Shown in pieces: positions 49,201-59,715 of a stretch of 64,000 bases of DNA. The DNA is from Oenanthe sinensis (taxonomy: Eukaryota; Streptophyta; Magnoliopsida; Apiales; Apiaceae): the NCBI GenBank assembly GCA_028671895.1, contig CM053794.1, forward strand, positions 25,034,501 to 25,098,500. The letters are read 5' to 3'. The position numbers and the translations under genes are program-made. The notes beneath the pieces are model-generated. The model did no database searches. It was not told the DNA's origin and was given only the letters and a program-made list of their open reading frames with translations. Every line of letters starts with the position of its first letter. Position 1 is the first letter of the stretch.

Positions 49201-52200
49201 CTCTAATAATAAATAATATCTAAATAATATGGAAAGTTCAAACGCCCTAATAAGTGAAGTAAAGGTAGCTCTCCATCACATATCCCAAGATCCCCCTGAA
49301 TACCTGCCAGAAGAAAGAATACGGCATGAACCAAATGCCCAGTACGGATTGGAATACAGTTTATAAAACAGAAACAAGATATATTGGTTGACAGTTATAA
49401 ATAAGCATTAATTTTTAAAATAAGGCTGAAGCAAAGAGGGGTTAGGATATTTCATATCGATACAAAACAGATAACAGATACACACATCATAGGGTACTTA
49501 ATGCGTGCAACAAACCGGACAACGTGTACGGTATATACAACGTCACCGTTAAATATCAAATCAAATTCTGGGTGTACCCACGTTTCCTCAAACAAATATC
49601 AAATGCGCAAAGCTCACCACCTGAGCTATAAGAAGGATACGCCGTGACTAATCACACTACCACAGAAGTGTCATGCCACTGGTGCTGTAATGACATGGTT
49701 GTAGTACCCCTACAGCTAGTTAACTCGGTATACCCTATATCACTTTAAGGGTTCAAATAGAATAATTTCACAATTTTAAAATCAACTAAACATATATTTC
49801 AAATATTCTACGCAGATATGTAACATACATAATTTTCGAAAATCGCAGAGACAAATATTTCGAAACAGATTTTAAAATAACTTTCGGAGAATCAAAACAG
49901 TTAAAACGAATAATAACGGAATAAACAGATTTACGAACGGAATGAATTAAATATAACTAATCCTAAAAAGAGTAGCGCCGAATAGAAAGGGGACGAAATC
50001 CGTACATCGAAAATAGCAAACACAAACACTAACGATATCCGCAAATAATTCGTCAAACACCCGTCTCCCGATCTAATTACAAAATATAATTTATTATTAT
50101 TAAAATATACTAATTAACCTAACAGAATTATTTGCTGACATAAAACTAATTTATTAATCAATGATAACATTACTGGTTTTGAGACATTCGAATTTTAGAA
50201 ATTTAATTTATTATCAAATTCAAGTAACCTAATCATGAGATAACATGACAATTCTCCTGGATTGGATGCAGTATATATACTAATATTATGAACCTCGCAT
50301 GTTAAACTTACAAAGCCAGCAACTACTTCATTAATTAATATGCCTATGTAATCAAATACAACTGTAGTCATATATGCTATAAAAGTATATAATAATACAG
50401 GTTTTTGAACTTAACCTATAAACTTGAATGTATAGCTTGATTTTAGACTTATAGCTATAATGTGCAAAGCTCTCAAAAACGTCAATCACGAGTCCAAATA
50501 TTTTATGAAAATATAATAATGGATAACACAAGTCAATTACCTTATACTGATTAGAGTTTGACTAGCCTCGGTCTCTCTCTCTCGATCGCCTCTTCTGTTA
50601 TTACTGTTCTGCCTCGGTCTCTGTTTCTAAGATTTTCATAAATAACTCATGATTGTGTAAACAGAGGTCGTGTATATATAGGGAATAAACTAATCCTTTT
50701 TCTAATCTAATTACTAATTACCTTACAAATTCTATTCTAAATCAAATTTAATATAAATAAATATTATTATTAAAACTAATATTATTAATTCTAATTCTAA
50801 TTATTAACACCATTATTAAAATAAATAAAACAAAATACGGATATTACAATACAACTACAAGAAAAACTGGTTTCTAGCCGATGTCTATGTATTTCTCTTA
50901 CCGTAAAAGTAGTAACCATGATACATATTAATCCGCAAAACTATAAATACAACACTATAAACACCATCAGACAAAGTACACCATCAAAGGAACTATATTC
51001 TTATCTTCTCCGATGCTTTCAAGCTTACCTCGAACAATAAACACCACTTATCAATCAGCCTCCAGGAACTAAGATTCTACTTCCTTTGATATATGTCTTT
51101 TGTTTTAGTCTCTCACGCATGGCATCTAAGATAGGTTCAGCCATCAGAGAAAAAACTTGATGACTTTAATATAAAATAGGTTCATCTTCTGCTTCACAAT
51201 CCTCTGTCCACCGCGAGATCCTTTAATATAAGAAATTAATGTCAGTTTCAAAGTCACATGACATTGGATCGTTCAGAACACATATATCTTGAACACGAAT
51301 ATTACATACGCATATATATAAACTTGACTAGATAATGCAGAAATTGAGTTAAACATCACATAGATGATTCAAGAGTCCAACCTAATACTTGAGTTAATAT
51401 TTTAATTACAACTTATCTTGCAGATATTTAAAAATCACAAGTTAAATTTCTGTTTTCTACTAAGAAGACATTTTATACTTCATTATTAGTCAGACCCTCA
51501 GGGGTTATATCAGATCTATTTTTTAATTAAAAATTCATTCTATTATCAGATTCAGACACAATAGCAAAACCTCTTCTCTTAGCTCTGCATAGTAAACATA
51601 GCAAAACCCTCTTTGACCAATTTTATTATCCAGGCTGAAGTGGTGAATGGCTTCAGCAAGTTCATTATATGAGAATTCCAATATCATCATCTATCTAATC
51701 AAAAATAAGGAAACGGCGATATACTGATACATGGCTTTATATACTTCATACTTAGAATTATCAAACTTAATGATGATTACCAATCTTATTCTCCATTTGG
51801 TTATCATCATAACTTGTTTGGATAAATGATCTTTCATTAAAAAAATTGTGCTTGTAAATACCAAAGTAGAAACAAGCACCTAACGCAAGAGTCGCGGTAA
51901 CACCTGCAATGACGTCACCACGTAGTCCTGCTCAAATTGTTTCGTAGATAGATTCTAAGATTAAGACATACATGAAAAACTGGTGGATTCAAAATCTGTC
52001 ATCGAAATAAATTATATATCATACAGTCAAAGGCAGAGAACCAACCACTCAATCTGCAGAATCAGAGCAGGAAAATTAGGTATATTTGTAGAAGAAAAGT
52101 GAAATTCAATTCTGAAATAATAACAATCGCGCATTTACCTTGAATTTAAGGGAGGGTAATTCCTAATTTGATATGCATTTAGAACATACACTAACATTAA

Positions 52201-54914
52201 TGTCCTTCTAGATATTAGAACAAGGGTTTTAGTAATATCTACGCATGAAACTATAAATTTCGATTTAACATATCATTTTTTTTGGAAGATATGCGGGGTT
52301 AAAGGGACCCCTATCCTGTTTATTACAGAGGGATAGGTGCAAAGATTATGCATACAAAATCCAAACGCAACTTTTAAACATATTTTTTAACGGCCACCGC
52401 AAACAAACTAGGCAGAGGAGCCATGTTTATGTTTAAGAAGTTAATGTCACAAGCTAACAACTAATTTAAAGAACCTTTACTAAATAGTAATGGGAAAAAA
52501 ATATCATTTGAAGAATAATTAATCAAAGAACGCAAAACAGAGCAAGTCGGTAGAGTACTTGTAAAATATATATGTAAATCAAAGAGGTAGAGAAATATAA
52601 AAACCCTCAAATTCAGAGAGCCAGCAACCAAATTAAGAGAGAGCAACAAGCAGCTTGAGATAACCCTGCTACCCACTTGAGATATATATGTAAACTGTTG
52701 GTGGAACAAAGATTTCGAAAATTTAAAAGTTAGGGTTTTACCTAATCAACCCCCAGCTTTAAACTAAATCAAAATAATACATACAATTAAAAGCTTACCC
52801 ACTTGAAAAGCTACCCAATTGAGATTCCGAGTAGCTAGGCCGCCAGAGATACGAGCACGAGAACAAGGAGCTGAGATGAGATACGAGTACGAGCACCACT
52901 ACGACCTTAGCTAAGGTTAATTTATGATGAGAAAAGAGAGATTAGGACAGGGAGAAAGAGGGGTTAGGGTTCTTCAGTTGGGAGGAGAGGGGTCGGGGAA
53001 GTAGAAGAGAATGTTTTAATGTTGTCACTTTGGGAGCGTTGTGTTTCTGTATCTACTGAGCATGCTCAGACCTCTTGTGTCTTTGTGTTTAATTAGCATG
53101 CTAGAAAGCTATTTGATGTTGCTCCAAGTTTGAATCATGCATGTCAGTGGAACCAAGTGAGAGTGAGGAGCCAGTGATAACAGTATCTACAGTCAATATT
53201 TACGTTCACAATACATATTTTGTTTATCTATGATTTTGCCTTGGATACAGCAGCAGTGGTTGTAGAGTTGCAAATGCATGTTGTTAGGTCCTATAAAATT
53301 TGCAACAATTATGTGCTATAGAGAAATGTTTAAATTTTTGATGTGATTACTAAGTACTATTCTTTGTTTCAACATTTCACTGGTAACAGCATGGAGAGGA
53401 TCCTTGAACGATATGAGAGATACTCCTGTGCAGAAAGGCAACTCGTCCCAACTGATACCGAGACACAGGTGAATCTAGACAAGAACTAACAACCTTCGTG
53501 CAGTTTTATGGTGAAATTCTTTAAAATGACAGATATCATTGTCGACAAGACTTTGCTTTTTTTTATCTTACATTGAATTTGTTATTTTGCTGATAACTGA
53601 TAAGCTTTAGTTGCATAATTCAGGGAAGTTGGAATTTGGAACATGCAAAACTTCAAGCTAGAATAGAGGTTTTGCAGAAAAACGAAAGGTGGGTAGTGGT
53701 CGTTTATACATTGATTCTCATTTCTATTTGCATTAATACAACTAAAACATAGTTTTTTTCTTCCTTATCTCTTAGGCATTACATGGGAGAAGACTTGGAT
53801 CCTTTGACTTTAAAAGAGCTTCACACTTTGGAGCACCAACTTGATTCGGCTCTTAAACACATAAGATCAAGAAAGGTAACACGATACCTGCACTCTTGCA
53901 CCATCAAGTAGTATGTTCTCTTATTTCTACACTAATCAGGTTACTCTAAACTCAAATATTCTTAATTCCAGAGCCAACTCATGTTCGAGTCTATTTCTCA
54001 ACTTCAAAGGAAGGTAAAACCTCCTGTATAATTTCTTAAATATTAAGCCATAGTATCAATATATTTTAAAGTGGCTACACAATGATGTCACATACTGAAA
54101 GATGAACGAGGTTAAAATTTTCCCCATGTATAACTTCAGTCATTGAGGAAGTTATTCGTTTAATGTGAAACAGGACAAGAATTTGCAGGAACACAATAAC
54201 TTGCTTGTCAAGCAGGTAATCTTTATTGTGTTAAATGTTACCATTCTACATTATCATCCGGTGAGTATTATGATACTAAGCAATGAAATTATTATAGGTA
54301 AAGGGCAAGGAGAAGGAGATAGACCAGCCGCCTCCTGTGGAGGAGCAAAACGATGAGAATTCATCATCCCTTGCTTTGCCACATCAATTGCATTCTGTGA
54401 ACGCCGGGTTAGCACTATATGAAAGAAAAATGACCAAAATGAGATGTTTAGGAAAGTTGGCTATTTTAGCACCGGCATAATGTAATTTTCTTTTCAAAAA
54501 AAATTACAAAAATGAAGTTCTTTTGTGACACATTGTGCGGGTTCTAACATGTGCCAACTTTCCCGGGTGTAGCATTTTAGCCACTTTATTATTTACCTCA
54601 TAATTTGTGTATTATTTTGGGGTGTTCTTAAGATAAAACGTACATCTTGTATATTCTTAGGTTTAAGAAATTGACAAAAGTGGAAATTTAATTTTGGCTG
54701 TGTTCAAACTGTCTTTTCAAATGTAAAGCAACTGTTTAAAAGTGAAATAAATTACCATAAGATTTAAATCAAATATGGTGCAGTATATGTCACTAAACTA
54801 AGTATTAACAGATGCAGTGATGCTGGAGAAGATGGAGAGCCAGAAGAAACGCCACAACACCAAGCTAGCACAACAATGCCTGCGTGGATGCTTAGCCATA
54901 TCAATGGATCATAA
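39988..54914 (+). CDS. FUL: FRUITFULL-clade MADS-box transcription factor, eight exons, 241 aa
   Basis: This is a nuclear MIKC-type MADS transcription factor of the AP1/FUL clade, which acts in meristem identity and fruit development and binds CArG boxes as dimers or tetramers. Exons are 39988-40172, 53390-53468, 53624-53688, 53776-53875, 53972-54013, 54174-54215, 54298-54407 and 54812-54914. Their lengths (185, 79, 65, 100, 42, 42, 110, 103) match the clade's exon pattern, and the joined frame is 726 bases. The MADS domain is residues 1-60 (MGRGRVELKRIENK), with the K-box roughly 88-172. The C-terminus carries the paleoAP1-type MPAWML (230-235). There is no farnesylation motif, which excludes the euAP1 branch. 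I cannot place it firmly in euFUL I or II. Intron 1 is 13,217 bases. Confidence 0.92.
40924..42058. mobile_element. Non-autonomous hAT element (1135 bp) with CGGCACG subterminal arrays, TSD GTTACATG
   Basis: The ends TAGTGCTGGCCACCCGTG and its complement are near-perfect inverted repeats over about 23 bases. The 8-bp flank GTTACATG is identical on both sides (40916-40923 and 42059-42066). Both ends carry dozens of GGCACG/CGTGCC words (40960-41240 and 41878-42045), while the centre is AT-rich. Repeated short subterminal words are typical transposase-binding sites in hAT elements. The Arg/Pro/Ala-rich open frames here are products of the repeat, not genes. Confidence 0.9.
42865..42904. repeat. 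(AT)n microsatellite
   Basis: About 20 uninterrupted AT units. Similar TA tracts lie at 43807-43831, 46205-46244 and 46296-46313. Confidence 0.9.
43345..44240. repeat. Decayed TIR-type element with TCCGTATCCGAA subterminal words
   Basis: The left part (43370-43505) repeats TCCGTATCCGAATCCG and GGATACGGATA in both orientations. The right part (44140-44235) repeats the same words, with AT-rich sequence between. A left end like TAGGGCTCTAAATCGG (about 43348) fits hAT style, but no matching right end or duplication is found. It is probably truncated. Confidence 0.5.
44525..44745. mobile_element. Stowaway-like hairpin MITE (one clear end)
   Basis: The arms CTTAACTTTTTATGCGTATTTTAA and its imperfect complement near 44665-44710 fold back across an AT-rich centre. 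The right end, GAACGGAGGAGTA, resembles Stowaway ends. The left end is eroded. Confidence 0.55.
46155..46334. repeat. 90-bp direct duplication containing a TA tract
   Basis: The segment from CAGTTACATGTATGGTCC through AACCAATTATATA is repeated 90 bases on (46155 and 46245). One difference was noticed (CCATAC/CCGTAC). Confidence 0.85.
46655..46770. repeat. CT-rich microsatellite region
   Basis: Several (CT)n runs (CTCTCTCTCT) lie in a pyrimidine-rich stretch. GA/CT tracts inside plant introns and leaders can bind GAGA-type factors, but no function is shown here. Confidence 0.7.
47060..47460. repeat. Large imperfect inverted repeat (head-to-head element ends)
   Basis: The left arm contains GATGGGCGATGAAAATA, AGATCTCATATCTCA and GAGGTTCTCAT (to about 47236). 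It is complementary to the right arm from ATGAGAACCCC (about 47265) to CACTACCCAT and beyond. Match is strongest over the inner 80 bases each side and traceable for about 180. The centre, around 47238-47262, carries GGAGCGTGACCCG. RNA through it would form a long hairpin. Confidence 0.7.
48657..48868. mobile_element. Small TIR element (MITE)
   Basis: GGGGTGTTTGGCTTAGTTTA on the left is inverted to TTATAAGTTGCGCCAAACGAGGCC on the right. Inner AAGTTAC/GTAACTT words are also symmetric. It looks like a hAT-type MITE, but an exact 8-bp duplication is not visible. Confidence 0.6.
49031..50848. repeat. Solo LTR, Gypsy-type (1818 bp), TSD ATACA
   Basis: It begins TGTAACACCCCCTTCCC and ends CGGATATTACA (terminal TGTAA/TTACA inverted repeat). 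It is flanked by identical ATACA (49026-49030 and 50849-50853). TGTAACACCCC starts are typical of plant Ty3/Gypsy chromovirus LTRs. There is no primer site or internal region. It sits inside intron 1 of the MADS-box gene. Confidence 0.88.
50990..53045 (-). other. Antisense gene-like block inside MADS-box intron 1
   Basis: Read on the minus strand from about 53040, the sequence resembles the 5' part of a plant gene. A pyrimidine-rich leader contains CTAACCCCTCTTTCTCCC, and a good donor AAGTGG|GTAAGC (about 52796) follows. Further down, short frames with a protein-like look occur, including MAEPILDAMRERLKQK ending in a stop (about 51142-51055). I do not recognise a product. It may be a captured gene fragment or an antisense transcription unit. 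Confidence 0.3.
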
Positions 54915-55029
54915 TCTCGATAATTATCACAGGCATAATTTTCTTTACTACATGATAAATATAGCTAAATGGTTAAATAGGTTCCACAAACTTGTATTGC
55001 AGATGCAACAATGTAAATTATGTCTGTAA

Positions 55030-56189
55030 AATACCGGCACAAGGATAATAATTAATGGTAATAATGTATATAAGTTGTAGACAACATTTTTGTTTTGTTT
55101 GCTTGTTTAATGGTTGGTTTGTTTGTCAATTTAGTTAAGCAAGCACTCAAAGTTGGAGACTTGCTTTGCTTTTGTATTGCGATGTATATATATAATGCTT
55201 TTGTTTGTTCAACTTGCTTTGTTTTGTTTTAAATTTTATTTATACATGTTTTGCAATGTATATATATAAACTTTGGCCATTCATGCTCCAAGGCCCAATC
55301 CCCTTCAATATGGGATATGTTTCATGCATTGTGGAGTGTAGCAGTGTAGTAGGTTCGACAGAGTGACATTTCCACCAGTAGATCGAATTTTATTCCAATT
55401 TCAAATAGTTGGGATCTTTTTATTTTGGAACATGCCTCGCAATTTTTTATATTTCTAAATTTTTAAATAGAAATTTAATAATTAAAAAAGGTCAAATGTA
55501 CCAATTACTTTTCTCTATCATTTTAATTAATTATATTTTATTGATTATTCCTACCATTTTATCTATTTTTACCCATTTTCATCTCATTTCTTAATTTTCG
55601 TACGTAACTCAAGTGTAAAGAATTTGGAGAAACCGAGGGGGTCAATTTTATATAAAAATGAAGGTGGTGTTATGCGATGAAATGTTTGTTTAAAAAAAAT
55701 GTTGGGTCCTTTGCCATATCAGAAATTAAAAAAAAATACTCTGAAATTAGTTTTCCTCCCTAGGAGGAAAAAATATTCATTTTTATAAAATGAAATACTT
55801 TATTGAAATATATACATAATTTCTACTTTTTCAAGTTCAATTTACAAATTACTTATTTATTATATAAACGATAAAGTGATAATTTTATAAATAATTTTCA
55901 ACTTAAAATGTTATTTATCAAATAATATAAATATGACCATTACAATTTACTTTTTGTCGAAAATTGTAGCATCAACTTATTATTATATTGAACAACATAA
56001 ATTAGCCTACACCCTACTTTAAGTGTATACATATACCTAGGCCCACAATTACAGTGAGGCTTAGCCTATTTTAAAATCTTTGTATTTTAATTCTAGCCCA
56101 ATTAAAACTAGTAAAGCCCTAACTATCCCTGCCTAGCCCAATAAAGATTTATAATTAGCTTCCTAAAAACACACAATTGTGTGCGCTTT
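55030..56189. other. Intergenic region with MADS-box 3' UTR and IMP3 promoter
   Basis: The first 250 bases are probably MADS-box 3' UTR (T-rich). The middle is AT-rich with nothing recognisable. The last 150 bases carry promoter motifs of IMP3 (separate entry). Confidence 0.4.
56040..56140 (+). promoter_or_regulatory. Site II-like elements upstream of IMP3
   Basis: GGCCCA (56040-56045), AGCCCA (56095-56100) and AGCCCA (56135-56140) are reverse complements of the TGGGCC/T core. Between them, AGCCCTAAC (56115-56123) is close to a telo-box (AAACCCTAA). Site II and telo-box together are a known signature of plant ribosomal-protein and ribosome-biogenesis genes, which fits IMP3. Confidence 0.6.
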
Positions 56190-57127
56190 TTTATGCCCTA
56201 GATTTCCAAGTCTCTCTCAAAGGTGATGCTCAAGTTTCTCTTTTCATTATGTTACAATTATGCATGTATGCATGAATGTATGTATGTATGTATGTGCGTG
56301 TATATAATTCTATATATCTGTACGGGGGCGCTCGTTTGATTGGTTGATTCGATGTTATTAGTGTTTTTTGTTGATGGGTATTTGAATTAATGATGATTTT
56401 TAGCTTCAAGATATATAATTTGTATATTTGGATGAAGTGAAGCAAGAATTTGATGTTTCTGTGCCAAGTGTTTGATGAAAGTCCTCAGAGAAACATTATC
56501 CCAAGGGTCTGCTTTGACTGGATGAGTTGTTTATTGGTGACCTAGTAATGTGTTTACTAGCTTCTTGTGCGCTTTATTCGATTATTTATCGTAAATGAAC
56601 GGAACTGTTGATTGTTGTTTTTATGTTAAATGGATTGTTTATTGGTGTCTAGACTAGGTTCATTAAAGTTAAAACCTGGTACTAGAACAAAGTCCCTTTT
56701 GCAAATTTTTTGAATGATGTTCACATGTAAACGGAGTGGTGTTGTCAAAAAAATGCCTTTCGAAGGCTGAATATGTTTGTTATTGATAAAACATATGCTT
56801 TGGATATATTGGTCTAACCAATGTCATAATTTTAGTTATATGATGTATTGCTTGATATTATCACTTATCAGCTATCGGCATGCAAGGTTTAGGCATATGT
56901 GTACATTGCATATTTGCATAAGAATCGGTACGTATGGAGTATGGTGGTATCATAAGATGGTAATTATGCCCAATGATGATTTTTCATGTTTAATGATTGG
57001 ACCCAATAGAATAAATCTTGGCTTTCCCCACTTACGTTATTCAGCAGTTTAGTTTCTCATGAATTCAGGGCTTTATAGTCACTTATTTCTTTTCTCCCGC
57101 TCCTGCATACAGGTCCACAGTTGAAGA
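56190..57127 (+). other. IMP3 5' UTR with leader intron
   Basis: A donor-like TCTCAAAG|GTGATG at about 56222 and an acceptor CATACAG (57106-57112), just 15 bases before the ATG, suggest a leader intron of about 890 bases. Inside it is a (TATG)n run at 56262-56296. Confidence 0.5.
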
Positions 57128-58355
57128 ATGAGGAAGCTAAGGTTTCATGAAAAGAAATTATTGAAGAAAATTAATTTTTTGGCATGGAAGAGAGAAGGTG
57201 GTCATCGTGAATCCCATGTTACGCAACGTTACCATCTTACTGCACGGGATGATTACAAAAAGTACCCCATCCCCTAATTTTAATACTGTATATATGTGTA
57301 CAATTTTATGTGATTATCACCCATTCTGTTTGTCAGTTACAGTCCTCTAATTTAATTTTGGTGAATTTTATAGGTACAATAGTTTATGTACAACGGTGCA
57401 GAAGCTGGTGAACATTTTAAAACAGATGGATCAAAGGGACCCGGAACGTATTCAGATGACTGCTTCCCTTTTGGAAAAGCTGTGAGTTTTTAAGCTACTT
57501 TTTGCTGCATCTGTGAACTGTGTTAGATTTTATTTATTTTTAATGTATATTGTGTTAATGTGATGTATTTGTATGGTGGAACACTGGATCATTCCATGCT
57601 AAAACCAGCCTGAATCCCCTATTCCCTCTATTAAAGTATCAACTTTGGTTATTATGTAGAAAATTATTTCGTTGATTTATATCTTATATATGCTAAACTG
57701 GGCATGGTCAAGAATACATACACCTGCATTACTACTCTGGTTTATATGTTTCTTGCATCATTATTTAAATTTAGTACTCTATTCAAAATATGCAGCAGTA
57801 GAAGTTTATGTTTCTATTTGATTATAATTATATAATTATGTGAGAGGAGCTTATCTATAGTTTTTTTCAGAATTCTTTTGTAAGTTTTGTTATGAAGTGA
57901 GTTTCTAAATCTCTCTGGTAATTTAATTTTTTGCTTACATAATACATATTTGTTATTGCAGGTATAATATAGGTGTTATACCATCCAGGAAAGATTTGAA
58001 TTTATGCAAGAACCTGTCTGTCTCCTCATTTTGTCGGTAAGTAGCTTGTCTGCATATTCCAGTCAATGAACGCTATATATTAGCCTGCTTTAATGCGACC
58101 CTCGGGTGTGTTCTAATTTGCAGCCGTAGGCTCGCGACAATTTTGGTACGGTTAAAGTTTGCTGAACATCTTAAAGAAGCTGTTACATATATAGAGCAGG
58201 GCCATGTCCGAGTGGGTCCACAGACAGTGACAGATCCGGCATATCTTGTAACAAGAAATATGGAAGACTTTGTTACTTGGGTGGATACTTCCAAGATAAA
58301 GAGAAAGGTGCTAGAGTACAATGACCAGCTTGATGATTACGATGCAATGAACTGA
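57128..58355 (+). CDS. IMP3: U3 small nucleolar ribonucleoprotein protein IMP3, four exons, 182 aa
   Basis: This is a nucleolar protein of the Mpp10-Imp3-Imp4 complex of the small-subunit processome, which helps U3 snoRNA pair with pre-rRNA for 18S maturation. Exons are 57128-57261, 57374-57481, 57962-58036 and 58124-58355, all GT-AG, with a joined frame of 549 bases. The start is MRKLRFHEKKLLKK, as conserved in the family, with an S4-like RNA-binding fold in the second half (RRRLATILVRLKF, YIEQGHVRVGPQ, DPAYLVTR). The end is DTSKIKRKVLEYNDQLDDYD. Length equals the usual 182-184 residues. The motif content of its promoter also fits a ribosome-biogenesis gene. It lies 2.2 kb downstream of the MADS-box gene in the same direction, with its own promoter. 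Confidence 0.95.
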
Positions 58356-58801
58356 ATTATTCAGAACAAATTTTATTAGTAAGCTTTTCTTTGGGGGGAA
58401 ATTAGTAACCTCTAAATGGCTGATTATGGTTCAGTGAACTAAATTTTAATTCCCAACTTGTGTGATGGGTTTTTTTTTCCTTGGTTCTTCCATTAGCTCT
58501 GACAGTTACGGTGAGCATTGAATTCTGTTGTAGATCTAATGGATTGGAAATTCTAATATCACTTGTAACGTTATTAGCTCTGCCTTCTACGAGTTTGAAA
58601 ATGCTAGACTTAAATTTGTTTTAGGGTATGTTTGGTTTTTGATTGGGAAATGGTGATTAAATTTTATTTTATGGTAGTGATTAGATTGATGGATCAGGGA
58701 AGCGGAGCTTTTATAATGGAAGCAGATGCATTGCTTATTTGTGTAGCTTTTCACATCATTCTGCAATGTATGCATTTTGAGTAAAGTGCACTATGTGTAC
58801 T

Positions 58802-59131
58802 CACACTTATGTTGTGTTTGGGTGTTTGGTTGAGAAAAATGGAATGGAATGGAATCAACAAAAATAAAAGAAAGATAATGCAAGTAGTATGGAAGATTTA
58901 AATAAAAAATGAATGAGTACAAAATTTTTATGATAAGATTTGGGTAGAAAATGGGTGTAGGGGAGAATGAAGCATTCGTTTTCAAATTGGATATTTGAGT
59001 TCTAGTTTAAAAGATTAAGAATGGAATGGAGGAAGGAACGGAGATTATGAACTTTTACCCATAATTTAGTTCAAATATTCATTTTATTCCCTCCAATTTT
59101 ATTTAACCCAGCTAAACACAACATTAGTGTG
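58802..59131. mobile_element. Small TIR element (about 330 bp)
   Basis: CACACTTATGTTGTGTTTGG on the left and the complement of CACACTAATGTTGTGTTTAG on the right are inverted over about 20 bases, with two mismatches. It has no coding capacity. The target duplication is not clear, so the superfamily is open. Confidence 0.65.
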
Positions 59132-59512
59132 TCAGCTTATTTGGGATATTATATTTTAAAAACTCACTTGTTATACTAAAATTTAATTCTTGTTACAAAA
59201 TGTGTATTTCCGTCAAATTAATTTAACTCAGTTAAAAATGACAGGGATATAACCGTCTTTTTGCAGGCATCTTCTTCCTCTGAAAATATTATCCGCCATG
59301 AATGAACTCTCTATTAAATATAGGTTAATAAATCAATTTATATATGCACAACTTCTGAGATTCATTCTCTACAAATTTGGAGATAATTTAATAATTATAT
59401 ATCCCTATTTTACTATAAGATTTACTTGCATTTTATAATGTCATATTATATATGGCAGAGCAATAAAGTGAATCTGGATACATCTACCTTAATTTATTAT
59501 TGTACTAAAATA

Positions 59513-59715
59513 ATAGTCACTTTGACTTTTTACACGTTATTTAAATTGTAAAAATAACTATTTGTATGTATTATTTTTACATTTTTTTTTTCTGAATAAT
59601 AATTTAAGTATTATGTTTTTATTCAAAAAAAATTGAAAACATTATATATGCGATTAATATTTTTTTATATATTAAATTACGTGCAAAAAATCAAAGCGAC
59701 TTATTATGAGACAAA
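59513..59715. mobile_element. Stowaway-like hairpin MITE, decayed
   Basis: The left arm GTCACTTTGACTTTTTACACGT pairs imperfectly with the right arm ACGTGCAAAAAATCAAAGCGAC, with an AT-rich centre. It resembles the MITE at 39158 in its TTTGAC and TCAAAG arms. Confidence 0.55.

Larger units (their letters stand above)
40173..53389 (+). other. Intron 1 of the MADS-box gene (13,217 bp), transposon-rich
   Basis: The donor is GTATGT at 40173 and the acceptor AACAG at 53385-53389. It contains at least one hAT element, a GC-rich repeat element, hairpin MITEs, a large inverted repeat, a solo Gypsy LTR and an antisense gene-like block. The first about 750 bases and the last about 350 look free of recognisable repeats and are the best candidates for conserved regulatory sequence. 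A long first intron is common in this clade, and in cereal VRN1 it carries regulatory sites. Confidence 0.85.

Noticed and set aside
54817..55029. 70-codon frame starting MMLEKMESQKK
   Set aside because: It overlaps exon 8 of the MADS-box gene in another frame; the correct frame gives the MPAWML terminus.
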